Numbered from the stretch's first letter, positions 23,318-31,719 are shown. The stretch: 55,299 bases of DNA from DATHTK01 sp035463295 (GCA_035463295.1 DATHTK010000047.1:1-55299), one strand, 5' to 3'. Numbers and translations are program-made. The notes: generated by a model from the letters alone, not told the origin.

Positions 23318-23563
23318 TCAGGCCCGGTCCGCGACGCCGCTGGCTCCGGCCATGCTAGCGCAGTGGGCGCAGCAGTAGAAGTGGCCGTCGGCTTCCACGC
23401 CGTGTCCGATCACCTTGCATCCGCAGTGCTCGCACGTCGGGGCGAGCGCGTGGATAGCGCACTCGAAGCTATCAAAGGTGTGACTACCGCCTCTGGGCAT
23501 GCTTACCTCGAAGGCCTTGTCATACTCGTTCCCGCACACTTCACACCGGGCCACCGCTACCAC
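23318..23563 (-). CDS. Prokaryotic metallothionein-like Cys-rich protein
   Basis: The 81-residue protein has ten Cys residues. It has an N-terminal zinc-ribbon-like pair (CEVCGNEYDKAFEV, FDSFECAIHALAP) and a C-terminal half TCEHCGCKVIGHGVE...FYCCAHCA that matches the bacterial metallothionein pattern. It would bind Zn or Cd in the cytoplasm. It is upstream of the ArsR/P-type ATPase operon on the same strand, which fits a metal-handling role. GTG at 23563 is used; a GTG three codons later is equally possible. Confidence 0.8.
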   Translation of the reverse strand: MVAVARCEVCGNEYDKAFEVSMPRGGSHTFDSFECAIHALAPTCEHCGCKVIGHGVEADGHFYCCAHCASMAGASGVADRA

Positions 23564-23799
23564 CTTCTCCCACCGTCAGCCGATCCCTTCGGCGCTCTAT
23601 CTACCCTCGGCAAAGGGGTGGCAAACCGCGAGAGGTGCGAGGATCGTGGCGACCGAAGACGGCGACCACCGAGACTTCGACGCTCCAGCGCGGGCCATTC
23701 CTCCCGGAGGCCCTCTTCGAGCGCAGACGGCTGGCGGCGGATGCGCCGCTACTCGCGCGCCGGATGTCACTGTGTTGATATCCTGAGGTAGTCGACCAT

Positions 23800-24108
23800 G
23801 CCGCGCCGAGAGATGCATCTGTCTCTAACCCGACGGCTAACAGGGTTCGGGCGCTGACCCGACAAAGACGCATCTCCTCCTTTCTTGACGGACACAAGGA
23901 GATCGAGGCTGTATGGCGTGCTACGCGCGAGCCTGGCCACGCCTACCGCATCGTCGCGGATCTTCCGCTGGACGCCTTCGTGGTGGCCGTCGGTGGCGAC
24001 GGGACGGTGCACGAGGTGGCGGCGGCCTGTGCAAATAATACCCTTTCGTCTAACGCAAGCACGGCAAGTTCTGACGAGGACGAACGGACACCAAGCGTGT
24101 GCCGGTAG
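23800..24108 (+). pseudogene. Truncated diacylglycerol kinase-like relic
   Basis: One frame reads SVSNPTANRVRALTR at 23818 and FVVAVGGDGTVHEVAAAC near 24000, the two N-terminal hallmarks of the DAGK catalytic domain. There is no start codon, an in-frame TGA lies just upstream, and after the GGDGT motif the frame drifts into non-homologous sequence and stops at 24106. About 200 residues of the expected enzyme are missing. This is a decayed 5' fragment. Confidence 0.6.
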
Positions 24109-24120
24109 GGAGCGCGGCCC

Positions 24121-24831
24121 CTAGAGTAGGCCCAACTCCCTCGCTCTGGCCAGCGCCTCTAGCTGAGAGTGGGCGTCCAGGACCTGCAACAAGGAACGGA
24201 TGTGGTTCCTCACCGTCGCCTGGGAGAGGTAGAGCTCCCCTCCGATCTCCCGGGCCGATCTCCCTTCGGAGAGCAGCTTCAAGACCTCCAGCTGCCTCGG
24301 GGTAAGGGTCGGGACGCTCCTCCTGCTCGGCGCCGGAGCATCCTCCTTGGAGGAGAGCTGAATGAGCCCGCGGGCCATCTCCAGAGCATCGTGGGTTCCC
24401 TGGGAATCACGTAGCAGGTGCACCAGGTAGGGACCCTCCTCGGTCTCCACGGTCAGGTTCGAGACGTTCACCCACCGTTTAATACCCGAGCGGGTCCTTA
24501 TCTTCATCTCGTAGCTGGAGACCGGAAGATGGGCCCGGGCGAGGTGCATCACGGAGCAGCCGTGGGCGCAGAAAGGCTCCCCTCCCTCGCCCTCTCCCAT
24601 GACGGCTTCGTAGCAACGCTTGCCCAGAGCATCCTCTGAGAGCACCGCGGTCAGGGACTCCATTCTCTCGTCCCAGTGGACGATCGTGTAGTCGGGACCA
24701 ACGACGTAGACGGCGTCGCCCGTGCGAGCTTCGATAAAGGTTCTCAACGCCTCCGGGAGCCCGCGAGTCGCTCCGTCAGTCCCCCCCGACGTCGCAGCGG
24801 TAGGCTTCCTGGCATAGGGTGCGCCTGACAA
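24121..24831 (-). CDS. PAS-LuxR transcriptional regulator
   Basis: The 236-residue protein has a PAS domain at about 27-150 (AVYVVGPDYTIVHWDERMESLT, then EPFCAHGCSVMHLARAHLPVSSYE) and a LuxR-type helix-turn-helix at about 172-230 (LTPRQLEVLKLLSEGRSAREIGGELYLSQATVRNHI). The PAS carries CxxxC-like Cys residues (FCAHGC), which may bind a metal, Fe-S or heme. There is no receiver domain, so it is probably a one-component sensor. TTG start with GGGAGG upstream; a TATAAT promoter lies 60 bases before it. Confidence 0.82.
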   Translation of the reverse strand: MSGAPYARKPTAATSGGTDGATRGLPEALRTFIEARTGDAVYVVGPDYTIVHWDERMESLTAVLSEDALGKRCYEAVMGEGEGGEPFCAHGCSVMHLARAHLPVSSYEMKIRTRSGIKRWVNVSNLTVETEEGPYLVHLLRDSQGTHDALEMARGLIQLSSKEDAPAPSRRSVPTLTPRQLEVLKLLSEGRSAREIGGELYLSQATVRNHIRSLLQVLDAHSQLEALARARELGLL

Positions 24832-24861
24832 TAGAGACCTCCCAGAGCAAATACAGCAGCG

Positions 24862-24880
24862 ACTCTGCTCACGTCAGAGT
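24862..24880. promoter_or_regulatory. Inverted repeat just downstream of the PAS-LuxR promoter
   Basis: ACTCTG-ctcacgt-CAGAGT, a perfect 6-bp arm palindrome with a 7-base spacer, lies directly after the predicted transcription start. It could be an operator for the regulator itself or a 5' hairpin. Confidence 0.4.
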
Positions 24881-24890
24881 TTCACAGGCG

Positions 24891-24896
24891 ATTATA
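24891..24896 (-). promoter_or_regulatory. Consensus -10 box TATAAT for PAS-LuxR gene
   Basis: A perfect TATAAT on the minus strand, with TAC before it, lies 60 bases ahead of the TTG start. The -35 is weak (GTCCAG). Confidence 0.5.
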
Positions 24897-25372
24897 GTAC
24901 CTTGTGGCATCTCTGGACGGGGTCGAAGGCGCAGAGATATTGATCAAACTTGACCAACGCGTGGGGCAATCCTGACCTTGCCGGTGATCACGCCAGGGTA
25001 CACAATACTCTTGTAGAGAGGACCCGAGAGGGAATCCTCGAGGTAGTTGACAAAGGGAGCGGCAACGAGAGATCCGCCCCCCGCTGACATGGAATCGGGG
25101 TGCCACTCAGGCGTTACCCTCCGCAGCCGGAACAGGCGTGTACAGGCCCAGGAGCGGGGACCAACAGTAGGGGCGGCTCGGGTGGCGGGGATCTCCGAAC
25201 CAGACCAACTCCCGGCGTTCCCCGAAGACCTTCCGTCGGAAGGTGGTGATCGCCGATGGACCCTTCACCGGTGGGGCGAGCGGAGCAGAAATGACGCGTA
25301 CAGAGCGCGCCGATCCCTTTACCGCTCGCCCCGTCCGCTTGGACCAGCATCTCCAGAGAGGGGTGATCTACG

Positions 25373-25711
25373 ATGATGGACCACGAGAGAACGGAGAAGG
25401 AGCTTCAAGAGATCTTCGAGGAGATCCAGCAGACTTACAGGACCGCCATGGACGACGCCGTCGCGCTCCAGGAGCGAACGCTGAAGTTCGCCCGCGACCT
25501 GATCGAGAACCCCCCGGACGAACAAGAGACCCGGAACTCTCGAACCACGCTCGAGGAGCTGGCCGGCAGATCCAGGAGCCAGCGGGAGCACTTCGAGAGG
25601 CTAGCAAACAAGACGACCGAAGCATACATGAAGGTCCTCGCGGCCCCCGCCGACCACCACCACAAGGTCGAGGAGGCCAGGGCAGAGCTAGAGGAGCCGG
25701 ACCCCTCCTGA
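25373..25711 (+). CDS. Small acidic coiled-coil protein of unknown function
   Basis: I do not recognise a family. The 112-residue product is almost entirely helical and charged, with heptad-like runs (EKELQEIFEEIQQTYRTAMDD, LEELAGRSRSQREHFERLANKTTEAYMKVL) and no membrane segment or Cys. Length and composition recall phasin-like or scaffold proteins. A ribosome site (GAGAGGGG) precedes the ATG pair at 25373 and 25376. Confidence 0.6.
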   Translation: MMDHERTEKELQEIFEEIQQTYRTAMDDAVALQERTLKFARDLIENPPDEQETRNSRTTLEELAGRSRSQREHFERLANKTTEAYMKVLAAPADHHHKVEEARAELEEPDPS

Positions 25712-25799
25712 CCGGCTCCGGCTCGGCGAGCTGAGGTACTTCGTAGCCTGGTTTCCCTCATAATCCTCGCGTTCGCCGACGCCACGGTTCGCGAAGCCG

Positions 25800-25960
25800 C
25801 CCATAGGAGGTACGTCGGCGGCTTGGGCGCACACCAGCTCTCGACGTTGGTACTGCGCGTTCGAGACGATGACGCCTATCCCCTCCTCCCGGCGGGCCGG
25901 CAGTACCTCGCTCTCGATGTTCCGCTCGACGCCCATGAGTGGTCCCACGAGCATCCGCTT
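25800..25960 (-). pseudogene. Aldo/keto reductase relic
   Basis: On the minus strand at 25921-25862 the frame reads NIESEVLPARREEGIGVIVS, close to the IEREVLPxCREEGIGVIVYSP segment of aldo/keto reductases. Flanking residues fit only loosely and there are no other reductase motifs. It is probably a decayed fragment between two live genes. Confidence 0.35.
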
Positions 25961-25998
25961 GGTACGATGGGTCCAACCGGCGGTCTTCTGGAGGGAGA

Positions 25999-27600
25999 TT
26001 GGCGCAAGCTTCAAACGTTGGCGGCGTACGCCCGCCGCGCGGCTCACGTGTCGCCATTGCGGCGGCACTGGCCTGCTGGACGGCCGGAGCGATCGCCTTC
26101 TCTACCCTGGCGACGAATGCCGGGCGATCCATAGTAGCAGACATGGTGTACGGTGCCGCCGCTGCCTTCGCGTTGGCAACCCTCGGAGGCGCGGTGTTGA
26201 GCACCCGCGGGAGGGAGAGGCTCTTCTGGGGGTTGCTCGGAGCGAGCTTCGTCGCCGGCTTCGTCGGGGACCTGCTCTGGTCCGACATCCAGGGCTCCGG
26301 CCTCGCAACGCAGGAGGTATCGTACCAGCACGTTGCCTACCTCGTCTCTTGCCTGCTCCTCGCTTGCGCTCTGCTCTCTCTCGTGCACTGGACGACGAAG
26401 AACATCACCCTCGTAACCTCACTAGATTCTGTATGCATCATGCTCTCCATGGGGACTCTGCTCTGGTACTTCTTCGTCAGCGGAGCGGCCGCCGGACCGG
26501 ATGGCGCCCCATCCGTATTCCTGCTCCTCTCGCGGCTGCTCTTCGGCGCGGCACTCGTCTTTCTGAGCCTGGTGGTATTCTCGGCGGCCGGGAGGCCGCC
26601 CGCCGTAGGGTTCCTGCTGGCCGGTTTTCTCGCTTTCGCGGTGGCAGACGGCGTCTACCTCGGGGCCCGGACTGGGGGCACCTACGGCGACGCCGGGTGG
26701 TCGGACCTCGTCTGGGCCCTCGGACTACTGTTCCTGGGCTTCGCGGCGCTGAGGACCGTTCCGACAGCGCTACCGGCGGGAGAAAACCGCATCGGGCCGT
26801 GGCGGATCTTCGCCTTCTGGCTGGGTCCCCTCTCCCCGCCGCTGCACTTCGCCGTCGTGCTGCTCTGGGGGGCGACGCACCCTCCGCTGCCCCGCTACGT
26901 CGTCATCGGCGCGGCGATCCTCTTTATCTATCTGGCCGTGCGCATCCCGCTCGTCTCCTTCGTCTCCCGGCGCCTCGGCAACGACCGGGAGGAGACGACC
27001 CGCAAGCTGGAGCACAACCGCGTCCTCTACGAGCTGCACGACACCGTCAAACAGAGCGTTCACGGCATCACCCTCACCCTGCGCGCGGCCCTCGACGCCG
27101 AACGCCGCGGCGAGCCGGAGGCGGGCCGGGAGATGATCGGCCGGGCGCTCGAAGCGTCACGCGAGGCCGAGTACCAAGTCTCCAAGCCATACGACAACCT
27201 TCTACAGGAGAGCGCCCCTGCGCTCGGCGAGCACCTGCGTACCCGCCTCCAGAGGTTCGAGGAGTACTTCGGCATAAAGACCCACGAGGACTTCCGAGTC
27301 CCCTTCAAGTCGCTGAGCCCCACCGAGGTCGCCGCCGCCCAGAGGGTCTTCGTCGAGGCATCCTGGAATGTCGCCAAGCACTCGGGAGCCCGCAACCTCT
27401 GGCTGGAGACCCGCAGGGTCGGCGACGTGGTCATCGTGCGCACCCGCGACGACGGCCACGGCTTCGACCCCTCGAACCCTCCTCCCGGCCTGGGGCTGCG
27501 CTACATGCGCCGCCGCGCCACAGAGGCCGAGGCCGAGCTAGACGTGATCTCCGCCCCCGGACGCGGCACTACCGTCCAGCTCCGCTTCGATAAGGGATGA
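25999..27600 (+). CDS. Membrane sensor histidine kinase, HisKA_3 type
   Basis: The 533-residue protein has about eight N-terminal membrane segments (to residue ~320). A dimerisation/phosphoacceptor helix follows, REETTRKLEHNRVLYELHDTVKQ, with the NarX-like phospho-His in ELHD, then an ATPase domain with a degenerate N-box (VEASWNVAKHS), G1 DDGHGFD and GLGLRYMRRR. NarX/DesK-type kinases pair with NarL-type regulators; none is adjacent, so it is an orphan here. The TTG at 25999 lies just behind GGAGG. A GTG at 25939 would add 20 residues of poor quality. Confidence 0.83.
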   Translation: MAQASNVGGVRPPRGSRVAIAAALACWTAGAIAFSTLATNAGRSIVADMVYGAAAAFALATLGGAVLSTRGRERLFWGLLGASFVAGFVGDLLWSDIQGSGLATQEVSYQHVAYLVSCLLLACALLSLVHWTTKNITLVTSLDSVCIMLSMGTLLWYFFVSGAAAGPDGAPSVFLLLSRLLFGAALVFLSLVVFSAAGRPPAVGFLLAGFLAFAVADGVYLGARTGGTYGDAGWSDLVWALGLLFLGFAALRTVPTALPAGENRIGPWRIFAFWLGPLSPPLHFAVVLLWGATHPPLPRYVVIGAAILFIYLAVRIPLVSFVSRRLGNDREETTRKLEHNRVLYELHDTVKQSVHGITLTLRAALDAERRGEPEAGREMIGRALEASREAEYQVSKPYDNLLQESAPALGEHLRTRLQRFEEYFGIKTHEDFRVPFKSLSPTEVAAAQRVFVEASWNVAKHSGARNLWLETRRVGDVVIVRTRDDGHGFDPSNPPPGLGLRYMRRRATEAEAELDVISAPGRGTTVQLRFDKG

Positions 27601-27603
27601 TGA

Positions 27604-27655
27604 GCTAGTCAGTGCGCTTTCAGGATTTCGCTTCCCAAAGCGAACTCTGACTAGC
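27604..27655. terminator. Bidirectional terminator hairpin
   Basis: Outer arms GCTAGTCAG (27604-27612) and CTGACTAGC (27647-27655) and inner arms CGCTTT (27615-27620) and AAAGCG (27637-27642) form a long stem. It lies between the kinase stop (27600) and the convergent gene's stop (27651), overlapping the latter's end. Confidence 0.65.
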
Positions 27656-28127
27656 CGAAATGCTGCACGGCCAGCACCGCGACGACCGCGCTGACGAGCA
27701 GATCCGCCCGCGAGACCCACAGGGAGAGCCTCTGCAACTCGCGACGCCGCCCGGCGATAGCCCTCGCCTCTTTCTCCTGGCCCTCTCGGCCCGCACGCTC
27801 CTCGGCCTCCGCGAGCCCCCGGAGCCTGGCCCCGAAGTACGCGCCGTGCCACGCCACGAGCCCAACCAGGATCACCAGCAACACATACTCGACGTAGAAC
27901 ACCGCCCCGAACCCGGCGAAGAGGCCATCCAGCACGGCGAACACCACGAGCAGCGCCAGGTTGACGCTCCCTACCTTCGCGTACTGTTTGCCGATCCTCG
28001 AGCGCACCTGGACGCGCTCGGCCTCTTCCCACTTCATCGCCTTCAGGGCGGGCGAGACGACGAACGTCGTAAAGACGACACCCCCGAGCCATACTCCCGC
28101 CAGTACCGCGTGAACCACCGCGCTCAC
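27651..28127 (-). CDS. DUF4149/CopD-like four-helix membrane protein
   Basis: The 158-residue protein has four membrane segments. It opens AVVHAVLAGVWLGGVVFTTFVVSPAL, the pattern seen in DUF4149/TMEM205-like and CopD-like proteins, with a His and Trp near the N-terminus that may bind heme or copper. GTG at 28127 overlaps the stop of the SDR gene (GTGA), so the two are coupled. The longer upstream frame is shadow sequence. Confidence 0.7.
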   Translation of the reverse strand: MSAVVHAVLAGVWLGGVVFTTFVVSPALKAMKWEEAERVQVRSRIGKQYAKVGSVNLALLVVFAVLDGLFAGFGAVFYVEYVLLVILVGLVAWHGAYFGARLRGLAEAEERAGREGQEKEARAIAGRRRELQRLSLWVSRADLLVSAVVAVLAVQHFG

Positions 28128-28795
28128 CGCTCTACCTCTTTTTCTATGCCAGATCCTCCCTCCAAGACCGTAAACGTCGCGACCCCCTCGCCGGGAGGTT
28201 CGACCAGCGCCCGCCGCACTGCTCCGGCGCACGCCTCCGGGTCCGAGCGCCGCGGGTCGCCGAGCCTGACCTCGGTCGCCCGGATGCCTTCACCGGAGAG
28301 CTCCCGGACGAGCCCCCGCAACAGGGAGCGCACAGCCTCCGCTCCCGCCTCGTAGATCGGATCCCGTGGGTCCGACGCGTCCAGGCTCACCACGTGCCCG
28401 CCACCTCCCTCTCGCATCAACGGGAGCGCAGCAGCGAGGCAGTAGAGAAAGCCCTTTATGTTCACGTCTACGGAGCGGTCCCAGGCATCCAGGTCCGGCC
28501 TCGCAAGCGGCGGGGCGGAGACCCGGGCCATAAAGGCAAGAACGTCCAGCCCACCGAACGACTCGGCCGCGGCTTGGACGAGGTGGGCCGCGTGGTGGCG
28601 CTTGGCAAGGTGCGTCCCAACCACCAGCGCCTCGCCGCCAGAGGCGCGGATCTCCGCCTCCAGCTCCTCTAGTTTCTCCCTACTGCGCCCCCCGAGCGCA
28701 ACCCTGATACCCTCACCGGCGAGCATCCTGGCCACCGCGGCCCCGTAGACGCCAGAGCCCCCAAGCACGACGGCCGTCTTCACCGCAAGGGCCAT
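28124..28795 (-). CDS. Short-chain dehydrogenase/reductase
   Basis: The 223-residue protein has the Rossmann motif VVLGGSGVYGAAVARML (about 9-25), GRSREKLEELEAE and the NxxG-like VNIKGFLYCL. The usual catalytic YxxxK is not evident: the expected place reads DASDPRDPIYEAGAEAVRSLL, with Tyr but no Lys four residues on. Catalysis is therefore doubtful and it may be an atypical or non-catalytic member. ATG at 28795 has GAGG upstream and leaves a palindrome in the leader. Confidence 0.7.
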   Translation of the reverse strand: MALAVKTAVVLGGSGVYGAAVARMLAGEGIRVALGGRSREKLEELEAEIRASGGEALVVGTHLAKRHHAAHLVQAAAESFGGLDVLAFMARVSAPPLARPDLDAWDRSVDVNIKGFLYCLAAALPLMREGGGGHVVSLDASDPRDPIYEAGAEAVRSLLRGLVRELSGEGIRATEVRLGDPRRSDPEACAGAVRRALVEPPGEGVATFTVLEGGSGIEKEVER

Positions 28796-28838
28796 ACCGT
28801 CAGTCACCTCGCCTCCATCCTCCAACGATACTGGAACC

Positions 28839-28855
28839 ATTACCAAACCGGTAAT
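28839..28855. promoter_or_regulatory. Palindromic operator ATTACC-N5-GGTAAT
   Basis: Perfect 6-bp arms with a 5-base spacer, 44 bases before the SDR start. It shares the ATTAC-N7-GTAAT frame with sites at 39281 and 40093, so it may bind the same regulator, perhaps the NsrR-like Rrf2 protein. Confidence 0.5.
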
Positions 28856-28913
28856 ATTAATGGTGTCACAGGCCGGGGGCATGAGCAAGGCGAGGCACTG
28901 GTGGCACTGTGCG

Positions 28914-29327
28914 TCATTTCCCCGTTCGCAGGAGGCGGAGCACGCAGAGGAACAGGCAGGCGGCTACGAGGGCGGCGCTTGCGACGCACCACTGGCAGAT
29001 GGCTCCGATCACGAAGAGCTCCAGGTACGTGAGGTAGGCGCTGAAGAGGGCGCTCACGAGGGCGACGAAGAGACCGAGGAGGGCCGCCGTCTCCCCCTTT
29101 AGCGCCGCGGACAGCAGCAGTCCGGCGTAGGCGGCGAGGCCGAGGGCGGCGACGGGGACGCCCAGGATCTCCGAGTAGCGGCTCGTCTGGACCACATCGC
29201 ACCCGCCGCCACCGCCCACGCACACGGGGACGACGCCGCGCAGGTGGGTCCATGTGAGGTAGGCACTGATGAGCACGCCCGCCACAGCGGTCAGGGCGAG
29301 CAGAGCCCGCAGAGCGCGTTCGCTCAC
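28914..29327 (-). CDS. Vitamin K epoxide reductase (VKOR) family protein
   Basis: The 137-residue membrane protein has four segments, a conserved Cys pair (Cys36 and Cys43, in VCVGGGGGCDVVQTSRYSEI) and the redox motif CQWC (111-114). Bacterial VKOR reoxidises a DsbA-like oxidase and passes electrons to menaquinone. It overlaps the DsbA gene by 4 bases (ATGA), so the two form a disulfide-forming pair. Confidence 0.9.
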   Translation of the reverse strand: MSERALRALLALTAVAGVLISAYLTWTHLRGVVPVCVGGGGGCDVVQTSRYSEILGVPVAALGLAAYAGLLLSAALKGETAALLGLFVALVSALFSAYLTYLELFVIGAICQWCVASAALVAACLFLCVLRLLRTGK

Positions 29328-29983
29328 GAGCGCTGAACCTCTTCTATCGCGCGCTCGACCTCCTCTATCGGGACGGCGCCCCTCAGCATCTCTTCGCCAC
29401 CCGGGCCGGAGACGACGATCGTTGGTGTGGCCTGCACGCCGGCTGCGTCGGCCCTCTTCTGGACGGCTTCGAGCTCTTTATCGACGGAAGCGTCGTCCCG
29501 GGCCGCCCGCCACTCCTCCACGTCGAGCCCTTCCGTCTCTTCTGCCAGGTTCGTCAGGAACTCGTCGGTTGCGTAGCCGCTGTTCTCGGCGCCCTGGTTC
29601 TCGAAGAGCAGGTAGGCGTACTGCCAGTAGCGGTCCTGCTCTCCGGCGGCGAGAGCTGCCCGGGCGGTAGAGACCGAGTCGGGACCGAGAAAGGCCATCG
29701 TCTCGGAGACGAGCCTCGCCTCGCCGGGTTCGACCCGGGCTTCGACGAGCTCGGGGAGGGTTTCGCGCGCGAACTGGGCGCAGGCGGGGCACTGGAAGTC
29801 CTCGTAGAGCTGGATCTCGACCGGCGCGTCCTCCCTACCGAGGGTCGTATAGTCCTGCGGGATATCCGCGAAGGTCTCCTGGGATCCGCCGCCCTCGAGC
29901 TGGCTCAACACCACCATCAGCCCGGCCACGGCGACCGCGACCGCCGCCAAGACGATAACGAGCCGCACGTTTCCTTTCTGCAT
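29324..29983 (-). CDS. DsbA-family thiol:disulfide oxidoreductase
   Basis: The 219-residue protein has an N-terminal membrane anchor (about 8-27), then a thioredoxin fold with CPAC (Cys65/Cys68, in EDFQCPACAQF) and a cis-Pro loop QATPTIVV. It would oxidise exported proteins and be recharged by the VKOR encoded next to it. It is downstream of the small membrane gene pair and the nar operon on the same strand. Confidence 0.92.
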   Translation of the reverse strand: MQKGNVRLVIVLAAVAVAVAGLMVVLSQLEGGGSQETFADIPQDYTTLGREDAPVEIQLYEDFQCPACAQFARETLPELVEARVEPGEARLVSETMAFLGPDSVSTARAALAAGEQDRYWQYAYLLFENQGAENSGYATDEFLTNLAEETEGLDVEEWRAARDDASVDKELEAVQKRADAAGVQATPTIVVSGPGGEEMLRGAVPIEEVERAIEEVQRS

Positions 29984-30040
29984 CTCAACACCTCTCTCTG
30001 AAAGCTCAGGTAACGTTATTCGGGGCCGCCGGGACCCCGC

Positions 30041-30358
30041 CTACGGGCGCGGCGGGTCGGGGTCCGGCGAAAGGCACACTTGGGCCGGTTTACGTTCGGG
30101 GTCCAGGCGGTGCCTGATGCGGTGCGCGATCGCCGCCGCGGGTAGCGCGACGAGCGCCGCGACGAGCGTACCGGCGGGAAGCTCGACGGGGGCGGGGCCG
30201 TGCGAGAAGTGCGGGCACCCCGGCTCGCCACACGAGCCCGTGGCGGACAGATAAGGGTAGAGGGCGGCGAAAACGAGCACGAGCGCGACGAGAAGAAAAA
30301 AGCGAGTTCGGCCGGCGAACTGCCCGCCGAGCTCCCCCGTTGTCGAGCCTGTACTCAA
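30041..30358 (-). CDS. Two-helix membrane protein of unknown function
   Basis: The 105-residue protein has two membrane segments, about 20-38 and 63-82, joined by a Cys-containing loop (GSCGEPGCPHFSH). It ends in a Pro/Asp tail. The TTG start at 30358 overlaps the stop of the upstream gene (TTGA). No family recognised. The loop Cys and His residues could bind a metal or be DsbA substrates. Confidence 0.5.
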   Translation of the reverse strand: MSTGSTTGELGGQFAGRTRFFLLVALVLVFAALYPYLSATGSCGEPGCPHFSHGPAPVELPAGTLVAALVALPAAAIAHRIRHRLDPERKPAQVCLSPDPDPPRP

Positions 30359-30924
30359 CGCCGCTCTCGTTCTCCTTCGTGGCGAGGGTGCGTAGTAGGC
30401 TGGACCGAGGGTGTCCTCGCCGCCCCTCCGGAGGTGTCGACCGGTCCGGTCTCCCACTCGCCTAGCTTACCACCGAAGAATCCGCCGACGACGTTCAGAG
30501 CGAGGAGGGCCAGGCTCGCGAGCAGGGCGCCGCCGGCCAGCTCGAGCGTAAAGGAGGGGAACAGTACGCCGCGTTCCAGCAAGAAGACACCCGCGGTGGC
30601 GAGCAGGATGGCTGAGATCACGGCCACGGCGACCACGACGAAGAGGAAGCCGAGTATCGCAACCATCACCCCGTGCAACCCGCCGGAGACGCGGGCCCGT
30701 CTCCCGGCCACGTACCCGCCGCTGAAGTGGGCCAGAAAGCCGGAGAGCAGCGAGATCGTCACGACCGCGATCGTCGGGCTCGCGGCGTCCAGCGCATCCC
30801 CGCCGAACAGCAGTATATGAGCCGCCTCGAAGAGGATGTTGAGCGCGATGCCAGTTGCTATCGCGACGGCCCAGCCGAAGACCACGGCCCTCCAGTTCAC
30901 CCTCTCGGACAAGCTGCGGAACAC
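30355..30924 (-). CDS. Four-helix membrane protein of unknown function
   Basis: The 189-residue protein has four hydrophobic segments (about 12-40, 49-70, 82-112 and 120-150). It has SGFLAHFSGGYVAGRRA and GVMVAILGFLFV motifs, as in TIGR04086/DUF3792-type actinobacterial and firmicute proteins of unknown role; that likeness is loose. GTG start at 30924 with AGGAGG only 3 bases away. It follows narI by 15 bases and may be co-transcribed with the nar genes. Confidence 0.6.
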   Translation of the reverse strand: MFRSLSERVNWRAVVFGWAVAIATGIALNILFEAAHILLFGGDALDAASPTIAVVTISLLSGFLAHFSGGYVAGRRARVSGGLHGVMVAILGFLFVVVAVAVISAILLATAGVFLLERGVLFPSFTLELAGGALLASLALLALNVVGGFFGGKLGEWETGPVDTSGGAARTPSVQPTTHPRHEGERERR

Positions 30925-30939
30925 GAGCCTCCTACCTCT

Positions 30940-31719
30940 TCATTCGACGCGGCGGCTCTGTTCGAGGACAGCGGGCTTCTCCTCCGCCTTGCGACCCCTC
31001 TCTCGCGCCAGGGTCGCCCGGGGGTTCGAGCTGCGGTACTGGACGTAGCTGCGGCGCAGGTATCCGAGCGGAAGGCTGAAGACGTGGACCAGGCTCGAAA
31101 AAGGCCACAGGGCAAAAAGGACGAAGGCCGTGAGGGTGTGTAGCTGGAAGATCAAGGGCACCTCCAGCATCAGCTCCGCGTCCGGGGAGAAGTAGACGAG
31201 GCTGCGGAACCAGGGCGCGATGTTCTCCCGATACTCGAACTCCGCCGGCAGATCGTACTGGCTCACGTACACCCGGTAGCCTACGGTGGCGGCCATGCCC
31301 AGCACTATCACCACCAGCAGCAACGCATCCGTCACAAAGCGCATCGTCTCGGTATTTCTGCGGATGCGCGGGATAAACCAGCGCCGGACATTCAGGAGCA
31401 GGATGCCGATCATGGCCACGGCCCCAACCGCCGCGCCCGCCCACAGCGAGAGCAGGTGGTAATTGTGGTCCGATACGCCGAGAGAACGGTAGACCTCTAT
31501 TGGAACGAGCAACCCCATCACATGGCCGCCGAAGACAAAGAGAAAGCCCCAGTGAAACAGCAGTACGCCCCACATCAGGAGGCGACGCTCCAGTAGCTGG
31601 CTTGACTTCGGCGTCCAGCCGTACTGGTCGTAGGCGTAGCGGTAGATGTGCCCGAGCACGAACGTCACCAGTGCGAGGTAAGGGAAGATCACCCACAAGA
31701 ACTGGTCCCAGAGGTTCAA
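30940..31719 (-). CDS. narI: Respiratory nitrate reductase gamma subunit (cytochrome b)
   Basis: The 259-residue membrane protein has five helices and the paired heme-ligand His residues of NarI: FHWGFLFVFGGHVMGL in helix 2 and HTLTAFVLFALWPFSSLVHVFS in helix 5. It passes electrons from menaquinol to NarH. The TTG start at 31719 overlaps the narJ stop (TTGA). The longer upstream frame is excluded by that coupling and by length. Confidence 0.93.
   Translation of the reverse strand: MNLWDQFLWVIFPYLALVTFVLGHIYRYAYDQYGWTPKSSQLLERRLLMWGVLLFHWGFLFVFGGHVMGLLVPIEVYRSLGVSDHNYHLLSLWAGAAVGAVAMIGILLLNVRRWFIPRIRRNTETMRFVTDALLLVVIVLGMAATVGYRVYVSQYDLPAEFEYRENIAPWFRSLVYFSPDAELMLEVPLIFQLHTLTAFVLFALWPFSSLVHVFSLPLGYLRRSYVQYRSSNPRATLARERGRKAEEKPAVLEQSRRVE

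Larger units (their letters stand above)
24832..25372. other. Divergent intergenic region
   Basis: No gene is seen in this 541-base gap. The left end holds the PAS-LuxR promoter. On the plus strand a TTGACA at 25047-25052 lies 17 bases before a poor -10 (AGATCC). A TTGATCAA palindrome sits near 24940. The right end gives the ribosome site (AGAGAGGGG) of the gene at 25373. Confidence 0.4.

Noticed and set aside
23597..23780. Frame LQRGPFLPEALFERRRLAADAPLLARRM just before the DAGK relic
   Set aside because: Protein-like but not assignable to a family; could be noise or part of the same relic.
24935..24960. TTGATCAA as an FNR/CRP-type site
   Set aside because: Lacks the N4 spacer of an FNR box; an 8-bp palindrome can be chance.
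25869..27593. 574-codon plus-strand ORF in another frame of the histidine kinase
   Set aside because: Arg-rich shadow; the kinase frame carries all motifs.
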